Assembly: GCA_001787475.1 (NCBI GenBank)
Contig: MFXB01000051.1
Coordinates: 1 to 5,587 of the forward strand
Length of the DNA stretch: 5,587 nucleotides
Source: Candidatus Peregrinibacteria bacterium RIFCSPLOWO2_01_FULL_48_20
GTDB lineage: Bacteria; Patescibacteriota; Gracilibacteria; UBA1369; 2-02-FULL-48-14
Direction of reading: 5' to 3'
The translations under genes and the position numbers were made by a program. Below are positions 1 through 4,632 of this stretch, one piece after another; the stretch's first letter is position 1, and each line of letters starts with the position of its first letter. The notes beneath the pieces are model-generated. The model did not search any database, was not told where the DNA came from, and saw only the letters and a list, made by a program, of their open reading frames with translations.

Positions 1-56
1 TCTGTAAAGACAAGTAGGTACCGCCGGTGAGTGTCCGTTATCGTGCACTAGTTGAG

Positions 57-80
57 GCTTTGTTTCGTGAGAAGCAGAGT
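57..80 (+). other. T-box Stem III-like hairpin with GNRA tetraloop
   Basis: Bases 57-66 pair with 71-80 over ten consecutive positions, including three G-U pairs (57-80, 60-77, 63-74), around the loop GTGA at 67-70. GUGA belongs to the stable GNRA tetraloop class. Its place three bases before the antiterminator is where Stem III stands in T-box leaders, where it is thought to stack on the antiterminator helix. The pairing is seen directly; the role is inferred from position. Confidence 0.7.
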
Positions 81-83
81 GAA

Positions 84-114
84 GAAGGATGGTATCGCGA
101 TTTTTCGCTCCTTC
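84..114 (+). other. T-box antiterminator with UGGU tRNA-acceptor-binding bulge
   Basis: Helix A1 is GAAGGA (84-89) paired with TCCTTC (109-114). A 7-base one-sided bulge TGGTATC (90-96) follows. Helix A2 is GCGA (97-100) paired with TCGC (105-108) around a TTTT loop (101-104). This is the classic T-box antiterminator layout, whose bulge consensus is UGGNACC. The first four bases, UGGU, would pair with an uncharged tRNA ending ACCA, so they predict discriminator base A, which is usual for bacterial tRNA-Arg. The bulge carries U where the consensus has the first C (position 95), a deviation outside the acceptor-pairing bases. The 3' arm is shared with the downstream terminator, so only one of the two structures can form. 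Confidence 0.82.
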
Positions 115-157
115 ATGTTTGCGTGTATCGTTTACCCGTAAACAGAGGAGTTTTTTT
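108..157 (+). terminator. Rho-independent terminator of the T-box attenuator
   Basis: Bases 108-113 (CTCCTT) pair with 145-150 (GAGGAG, one G-U pair). After a two-base bulge (114-115), bases 116-123 (TGTTTGCG) pair with 137-144 (CGTAAACA, one G-U pair). This leaves a 13-base loop and is followed directly by seven T's at 151-157. The 14-bp stem plus T-run is a strong intrinsic terminator. Its 5' arm begins inside the antiterminator 3' arm, giving the expected switch: charged tRNA leads to termination and uncharged tRNA to read-through. It ends 20 bases before the argG start, so it controls the whole operon rather than ending an upstream gene. Confidence 0.85.
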
Positions 158-177
158 GTATTCTTTTTCAATTTTAT

Positions 178-1404
178 ATGACTGTTGCAGCCGAAAAAAA
201 ATCTGTAAAAAAAGCGATTCTTGCCTTTTCCGGTGGGCTCGATACGAGTTTTTGTGTGCCGTGGCTTAAGGAGCTGGGCTACAGCGTTATAACCGTGACC
301 GTAAATACCGGAGGTTTTTCTACTGAGGATCTTAAAGCAATTGAGGCGCGTGCGAAAGAACTTGGAACGGCTAAACATTATACGATCGATGCCCAAAATG
401 CTCTGTATAATGATTTTGCTTCGTATCTTATCAAGGCGAATTACCTGAAAGGTGGAGTTTATCCGGCGTGCGTTGGGCCTGAGCGAAATATCATTGTGAT
501 GGAGTTGGTGAAGATTGCAGAAAAGGAGGATACGAAGGTGATTGTGCATGGTTCGACCGGTGCGGGAAATGATCAGGTGCGGTTTGATTTAGCCCTCAAA
601 TCTTTGATTGAAGAATGTGAGATTTTGGCTCCTATACGGGATGGAGGCTATACGCGAGAGGACGAAGTGGCTTTTTTAAAGAAACATGGGTTTTCCGTTT
701 CCGCAAAGCGTGGGACGTATTCCATTAATGTCGGACTTTTGGGAACAACAATCGGTGGTGCGGAGACAAAGGGAACTGAAAAAGAATTGCCTGATGATGT
801 TTTCCCCTCCGTGCTACCTCTTGATGAGGTGAAAAAGCCGGCCATCGCTTTTACGATCGGTTTTGAGAATGGACTTCCTGTCTTTTTGGATGGAAAGAAA
901 AAAGACGGTGTAGACCTGATTCGTTGGTTGAATGGAGTGTGCAGTGAACGTGGATTCGGAAAGGATTATCACATCGGTACGACGATTATCGGATTGAAAG
1001 CGCGTATCGGATTTGAGGCGCCGGCTTTGAAAGTTTTGGTGAAGGCACATACGGAGCTTGAAAAAATCACGCTAACTTCACGACAAATTTCTTGGAAGGG
1101 TATTTTGGGCACGACCTATGGTGATTTGGTCCATGAGGGATTGTACTTTGATCCTTTGTGTCGGGATATTGAGGCGATGCTGGACAGTGCGAGCAAGTAT
1201 GTGAAGGGAAGCGTTGGTGTGCGTGTACACAAAGGAACGGTGACGATAACATCTTTGAAAAGCCACTACTCTTTGTTGCATTCGAAACTGGGGACGTATG
1301 GCGAGCGCACCGGTTCGTGGAATGGACAGGATGCAAAAGGTTTTTGCACCTTGTACGGTATGGAAAGTGCCAATGCATTTTTAGGTCATAGGGAGGCTCA
1401 GTAA
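178..1404 (+). CDS. argG: Argininosuccinate synthase (Bacteroidetes-type)
   Basis: It joins citrulline and aspartate with ATP, giving argininosuccinate, AMP and pyrophosphate, the penultimate step of arginine synthesis in the cytosol. The 408 residues match the usual length of about 400. The N-type ATP pyrophosphatase PP-loop is FSGGLDTS at residues 17-24. The aspartate/citrulline-binding region STGAGNDQVRFD is at 126-137, YSINVGLLGTTIGG at 181-194, and the tetramer-forming C-terminal part includes IGLKARIGFEAP at 271-282. The phrases NTGGF, HGSTGAGNDQVRFD and LGTTIGG resemble the Bacteroidetes branch more than the E. coli or Bacillus forms. ATG 178 is the only plausible start: the frame is closed by TAA at 139-141 and no ATG, GTG or TTG lies between. 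There is no Shine-Dalgarno sequence at normal distance; the GAGGAG at 145-150 is 27 bases away and belongs to the terminator. It is the first gene after the T-box attenuator. Confidence 0.97.
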   Translation: MTVAAEKKSVKKAILAFSGGLDTSFCVPWLKELGYSVITVTVNTGGFSTEDLKAIEARAKELGTAKHYTIDAQNALYNDFASYLIKANYLKGGVYPACVGPERNIIVMELVKIAEKEDTKVIVHGSTGAGNDQVRFDLALKSLIEECEILAPIRDGGYTREDEVAFLKKHGFSVSAKRGTYSINVGLLGTTIGGAETKGTEKELPDDVFPSVLPLDEVKKPAIAFTIGFENGLPVFLDGKKKDGVDLIRWLNGVCSERGFGKDYHIGTTIIGLKARIGFEAPALKVLVKAHTELEKITLTSRQISWKGILGTTYGDLVHEGLYFDPLCRDIEAMLDSASKYVKGSVGVRVHKGTVTITSLKSHYSLLHSKLGTYGERTGSWNGQDAKGFCTLYGMESANAFLGHREAQ

Positions 1405-1414
1405 TTTTATTTGT

Positions 1415-1432
1415 ATGAAAAGAATTCTATGA
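1415..1432 (+). other. Possible five-codon upstream ORF overlapping the argF' start
   Basis: An ATG at 1415 opens a reading frame MKRIL that stops at TGA 1430-1432, overlapping the argF' ATG by ATGA. It is preceded by TTTGTATG, the same octamer that precedes and includes the start of the P-loop gene (2493-2500). Its first 12 bases, ATGAAAAGAATT, recur exactly at 2504-2515 as codons 3-6 of that gene. It could couple translation of argF', be a relic of a copied start region, or be chance in A-rich DNA. There is no evidence that it is translated. Confidence 0.25.
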
Positions 1433-2481
1433 AAAAAGATTTCATCAGTGGGGCGGAGTTTCCTTTGAGTGAACTGAAGCGGATTATCTCTGCCGGTATT
1501 GCTTACAAGCAAGCGGCTTTGGAGGGACGCTACGAGGCGCTGCCGGATTTGTCTCACAAGATTGTGACGCTGCTGTTTGCCAATCCTTCCCTTCGAACGC
1601 GCTTGTCTTTCGAGTCCGGGCTAAAAAAAATGCGAGCCGGAGTGAACATCATGAATACCGGGGATTCGTGGCAGTTTGAATATCAAGATGGGGTTGTGAT
1701 GGATGGTGGAAAACAGGAACATATTAAGGATGCTGCGCGAGTGATCAGTCAGTATACGGATGTTTTAGGACTGCGAAATAGTGAGTTGATTACCACGGCG
1801 GCAAGCCAAAATTCCGTTTCATCTTATGAATCGCTTCGAGCAGATCAGCCCATTCGACAGCTTGCGAAATATGCGACTAAATCCGTCATTAATATGGAGT
1901 CGAATATGTACCATCCTTGTCAGGCTTTGGCTGATATGATGACGATGGTTGAGCGATTTGGAGTAGATGGAGTGCAGAAGAAAAAGTATGTTCTCACGTG
2001 GGCGCCACATCCGAAAGCCTTGCCGCTCGCAACGCCGCATTCACAATTTTTGATGCCTGCGATGTTTGGTATGAATGTTGTGGTGGCGCATCCTGAGGGC
2101 TTTGATTTGGATCCCGAGGTTGTGGCTCTTGCGAAGGTAGAGGCCGAAAAGAGTGGTGGAACGCTTAGCTTCACTCAGGATCAGGCAGAGGCGTTTTCCG
2201 GAGCTGAGGTTGTGGTGGCGAAGAGTTGGGCGAGTATGCGGTATTTTGGAAGGTGGGATGAGGAGAAAACACACAGAGCGAAGTTTACGGATTGGACCGT
2301 GGATGCGGCGAAGATGCAATTGACGCGGAATGCATATTTTATGCACTGTTTACCGGTTCGAAGAAATGTGGTTGTGACAGACGAAGTTTTGGATAGCGAG
2401 AGGTCGTTGATTATTCAAGAGGCTGAAAATCGTATGTGGGCGCAGATGGGATTGGTCGCTTATCTTTTGGATACTTTATAA
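1429..2481 (+). CDS. argF': N-acyl-L-ornithine carbamoyltransferase (acetyl- or succinyl-ornithine type)
   Basis: It transfers the carbamoyl group from carbamoyl phosphate to an N-acylated ornithine, giving N-acyl-citrulline. Numbered from ATG 1429 (350 residues), the carbamoyl-phosphate site is NPSLRTR at 52-58. NMESNMYHPCQ is at 155-165, the long family-specific KKYVLTWAPHPKALPLA at 185-201, and the signature HCLPVRRN at 306-313. TWxxHPKxL and HCLPxRRN mark the AOTCase/SOTCase branch rather than ordinary ornithine carbamoyltransferase (HCLP followed by other residues). The acyl-specificity position, Glu92 in Xanthomonas AOTCase and Pro90 in Bacteroides SOTCase, is Gln96 here, so the acyl group is left open. 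A TTG at 1411 would add six residues; ATG 1429 is preferred because MKKDF fits family N-termini. It lies 24 bases after argG without a clear Shine-Dalgarno sequence. Confidence 0.93.
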   Translation: MKKDFISGAEFPLSELKRIISAGIAYKQAALEGRYEALPDLSHKIVTLLFANPSLRTRLSFESGLKKMRAGVNIMNTGDSWQFEYQDGVVMDGGKQEHIKDAARVISQYTDVLGLRNSELITTAASQNSVSSYESLRADQPIRQLAKYATKSVINMESNMYHPCQALADMMTMVERFGVDGVQKKKYVLTWAPHPKALPLATPHSQFLMPAMFGMNVVVAHPEGFDLDPEVVALAKVEAEKSGGTLSFTQDQAEAFSGAEVVVAKSWASMRYFGRWDEEKTHRAKFTDWTVDAAKMQLTRNAYFMHCLPVRRNVVVTDEVLDSERSLIIQEAENRMWAQMGLVAYLLDTL

Positions 2482-2497
2482 ATTTTAAAAACTTTGT

Positions 2498-3586
2498 ATG
2501 GCAATGAAAAGAATTTTTCTCGATAAGATCTCTTCAGTAACAAAAAACGCCTCTTTGAGTCACGACGTGTGGGTGATGGATTCCGTCGTGCCTGCGGAAG
2601 GGGCTATGGTGGCGGTGGAAGTGCTTGAAGATAAGAAAATCTACAACCAATTGGAACTTGTGACGGGACGTATGTCGACGATGAAGAAGGGGGACTTGTT
2701 GGCTGTGGCACTCGGGACCCGCCGAGCGCTGAAGGGGTTTGTAGGAAATGTCCCGGAGAAGCTTGCCGTGGGCGATGTGATTCAAGTATTGAATCTTGGC
2801 GGCGTTGCCGGCATATGTTTGAGCGAGAATTTTAAAGAAGTGGGGCATGCTCTTAATGTGCGTGTTTTGGGAGCAATTGCCGGATCAGTGCTGTCGGGCA
2901 AGAGTAGAGAAGAAGGTGCTATAGTACCACCACCTGAGGAGCGAGCGTTGAATATTAAGGATTTCACGATCTTTACCGGTAAGGATCATTTGGAAAAGAC
3001 GATGAAACTCATCATTGTGAGCGGGACATGCATGAATGTGGGGAAAACCTCAGTGGCATGTGAGATCATTAAGCAATTTGCGCAGAAGGGAAAGAAGATT
3101 TTTGCAGCGAAATTGACAGGTGTGGCGGCGATGAGGGATATAGAAAATATGAGAGATTACGGAGCGAGAGAAGCGGTGTCGTTTGTGGATGCAGGGTATG
3201 CCTCTACCGTTGCGAACGGGGAACAGGCGGTACGCGTGACCAAAGGAGCGCTTGATTACCTGGCATCTTACTCTCCGGATTACATCGTGGTTGAGTTTGG
3301 GGACGGGGTATATGGTGAGTATGGGGTGATGGGGATTTTGAAGGACAGCGAAATCCAGGCACAGATCGTTGCGCATATCGGGTGCGCGCATGATCCAATG
3401 GGCGCGGTGAAGTTGGCGGAGGTGTGTCATGAAATTGGCGCACCTGTACATATGATTTCAGGGCCTGTGACGGATAATAGTGTTGGTACCGAATTTATTG
3501 AACGTATGCTTTCTTTGCCAGCCTATAACGCCCTTTCTCAGGGTGAGGCATTAACCGATTACCTTTTGTCATTATGTCTGAAATAA
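2498..3586 (+). CDS. Unrecognised BioD/DUF1611-like P-loop ATPase in the arginine operon
   Basis: I do not recognise a characterised family member. The 362-residue protein has two parts. Residues 1-145 look beta-rich and glycine-spaced (YNQLELVTGR 49-58, GDLLAVALGTRRALKGFVG 65-83, LNLGGVAGIC 98-107). After a proline-containing linker, a nucleotide-binding domain begins near 168 with the P-loop GTCMNVGKTS (176-185). KLTGVAAMRD (205-214), DAG (231-233), a Walker-B-like strand DYIVVEFGDG (261-270) and GEYG (273-276) follow. The GTxxxVGKTS loop and VE-G-G strand recall dethiobiotin synthetase/CobQ-like and DUF1611 proteins, many of which activate or amidate carboxylates with ATP. No transmembrane segment or signal peptide is visible, so it is probably cytosolic. 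It sits 16 bases after argF' and overlaps argC by 13 bases, implying an arginine-related role. ATG 2498 is chosen; ATG 2504 is an equal alternative. Confidence 0.85.
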   Translation: MAMKRIFLDKISSVTKNASLSHDVWVMDSVVPAEGAMVAVEVLEDKKIYNQLELVTGRMSTMKKGDLLAVALGTRRALKGFVGNVPEKLAVGDVIQVLNLGGVAGICLSENFKEVGHALNVRVLGAIAGSVLSGKSREEGAIVPPPEERALNIKDFTIFTGKDHLEKTMKLIIVSGTCMNVGKTSVACEIIKQFAQKGKKIFAAKLTGVAAMRDIENMRDYGAREAVSFVDAGYASTVANGEQAVRVTKGALDYLASYSPDYIVVEFGDGVYGEYGVMGILKDSEIQAQIVAHIGCAHDPMGAVKLAEVCHEIGAPVHMISGPVTDNSVGTEFIERMLSLPAYNALSQGEALTDYLLSLCLK

Positions 3587-4614
3587 ACGTTTCTATTGTT
3601 GGTATTACCGGGTACACCGGCTTGGAACTTCTGCGCATCTTGGTGCAGCATCCTGCGGTGAAATTGCGACATCTGATTTCTCATAGTTTTACTGGGAAGA
3701 AGATTTCTGAAGTGTGGCCGCATTTGAGTGGCGTGTGTGATATGACCCTTTCCGGCGCTCCACTTGAGCAGGTTGTGCGTGAGTCAGATTTTGTATTTTT
3801 AGCATTGCCACATGGAGAGTCTCAAAAGATCATGTTGGAGTTAATGCAAAGTGCAGAAGGGGGTGCGGCTGCAAAAATTATCGATTTGGCAGGGGATTTT
3901 CGCTTGCAGGATATAGAGCTTTTTGAGCGATTTTATGGGACGCCACATGCATATCCACAAGGAGTAGCTTCGTTTGTGTACGGGTTTTTGGAGTGGCAAA
4001 AAGAGAAGATTTTACAAGTGAAGTATGTGGCAAATCCCGGGTGTTTCGCTTTGACGTCACAATTGGCACTTCTGCCTTTTCAAGGCAAGATTCAGGATGT
4101 TTCAATTGTTGCTGTGACCGGGTCGAGCGGGTCTGGCAAGACCCCTTCTGAGGGGACTCATCATTCGGTGCGAAGTCATAATATGAAGAGTTATAAGATT
4201 GGAAAGCATCAGCATATCCCTGAAGTGATGCAAAGCCTTGGGCTTGAGGAGTCTCAAATTGTTTTTGTACCGACGAGTGGTCCCTTTGTGAGAGGCATTC
4301 ATTTGACTGCGACGATTACGCCTTCGTTAGATACAATCACGAGCGAGGAAGCCTATGGAATGCTCGCAAAATTTTATGGAGATGAGCCTTTTATCCGAGT
4401 GAAATCCTTGGGAGTAGCAGTTCAACTTGTCGATGTGATCGGGTCGAACTTTTGTGATATTTCCGTGCAGGTTCTGAATGGAAAGATTCTTGTGCAGGCG
4501 GTTTTGGATAATTTAATGAAGGGTGCTTCCGGAAATGCGGTACAAAATATGAATCTTATGTGCGGCCTTCCTGAAACGACAGGACTTTTGACCCTTTCTC
4601 CCCTTTTACTGTAA
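3574..4614 (+). CDS. argC: N-acyl-gamma-glutamyl-phosphate reductase
   Basis: It reduces N-acyl-glutamyl 5-phosphate with NADPH to the N-acyl-glutamate semialdehyde. The 346 residues match the family length. The Rossmann dinucleotide loop is GITGYTG at 10-16, with the strand DFVFLALPHGES at 72-83. DLAGDFRL is at 104-111 and the catalytic cysteine is Cys157 in NPGCF. The later motif begins VTGSSGSGKTPSEGTHH (181-197) and continues with R200, N203, Y207 and K208, ending in HQHIPEV (212-218) with the likely catalytic histidine. This THH..R..N...YK...HxH pattern resembles the branch holding LysY and Bacteroidetes ArgC rather than the E. coli form. A LysW-carrier substrate therefore cannot be excluded, although the argG/argF' context favours arginine. 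The ATG lies inside the preceding gene, 13 bases before that gene's stop has been completed, so translation is probably coupled. Confidence 0.94.
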   Translation: MSEINVSIVGITGYTGLELLRILVQHPAVKLRHLISHSFTGKKISEVWPHLSGVCDMTLSGAPLEQVVRESDFVFLALPHGESQKIMLELMQSAEGGAAAKIIDLAGDFRLQDIELFERFYGTPHAYPQGVASFVYGFLEWQKEKILQVKYVANPGCFALTSQLALLPFQGKIQDVSIVAVTGSSGSGKTPSEGTHHSVRSHNMKSYKIGKHQHIPEVMQSLGLEESQIVFVPTSGPFVRGIHLTATITPSLDTITSEEAYGMLAKFYGDEPFIRVKSLGVAVQLVDVIGSNFCDISVQVLNGKILVQAVLDNLMKGASGNAVQNMNLMCGLPETTGLLTLSPLLL

Positions 4615-4632
4615 CTTTACCGTAAAATTTTT
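4604..4632 (+). other. Weak A/T hairpin with T-run between argC and argD
   Basis: TTTTAC (4604-4609) can pair with GTAAAA (4622-4627) around a 12-base loop, followed by five T's directly before the argD ATG. Two short palindromes, TTACTGTAA and TTTACCGTAAA, lie inside. The stem has only one G-C pair and would be unstable, so full termination is unlikely. At most it could tune argD expression, mark an RNA-processing site, or be chance. Confidence 0.2.

Larger units (their letters stand above)
1..157 (+). promoter_or_regulatory. T-box riboswitch leader of the arginine operon (5' part missing)
   Basis: This is a tRNA-sensing transcription-attenuation leader in front of argG. Three elements can be folded by eye, in the canonical T-box order. 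First is a 10-bp stem (57-66 with 71-80) closed by a GUGA tetraloop, equivalent to Stem III. Second is the antiterminator (84-114). Third is a competing terminator (108-157). Bases 86-99 (AGGATGGTATCGCG) match the T-box consensus AGGGTGGNACCGCG at all but two positions. One of the two changes (G to A at 89) is compensated by T at 109 in the opposite arm. The TTGAG at 52-56 could be the 3' end of Stem I, as in glyQS-type T-boxes. Bases 1-51 contain AGTA at 13-16 and a possible arginine codon CGT at 42-44, but I could not build a convincing Stem I or specifier loop. Specificity for tRNA-Arg is therefore inferred from the genes controlled. The promoter must lie upstream of the window. Confidence 0.8.

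Noticed and set aside
130..143. Palindrome GTTTAC-CC-GTAAAC as a repressor operator, with a look-alike at 4617-4627
   Set aside because: The first copy is part of the terminator stem, where its 3' half pairs better with 116-123. The second is a weak A/T motif. It does not look like an ARG box.
144..150. AGAGGAG as the Shine-Dalgarno site of argG
   Set aside because: It is 27 bases from ATG 178, and no ATG, GTG or TTG in the argG frame lies at a usable distance; it forms the terminator 3' arm.
27..269. 80-codon open frame on the + strand starting before argG
   Set aside because: It crosses the folded T-box leader, overlaps argG in another frame and has no recognisable protein features; it is a chance frame.
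1411..1428. TTG at 1411 as the start of argF'
   Set aside because: It adds six residues not expected in the family. ATG 1429 gives a typical MKK start.
178..4614. Recoded TGA (as in Gracilibacteria or mycoplasmas)
   Set aside because: All four complete genes translate to full-length proteins with no in-frame TGA, and conserved glycines are encoded by GGN; nothing indicates an altered code.
4604..4632. Intrinsic terminator between argC and argD
   Set aside because: The stem is six pairs with a single G-C and a short T-run, in the middle of a pathway operon; too weak to call a terminator.
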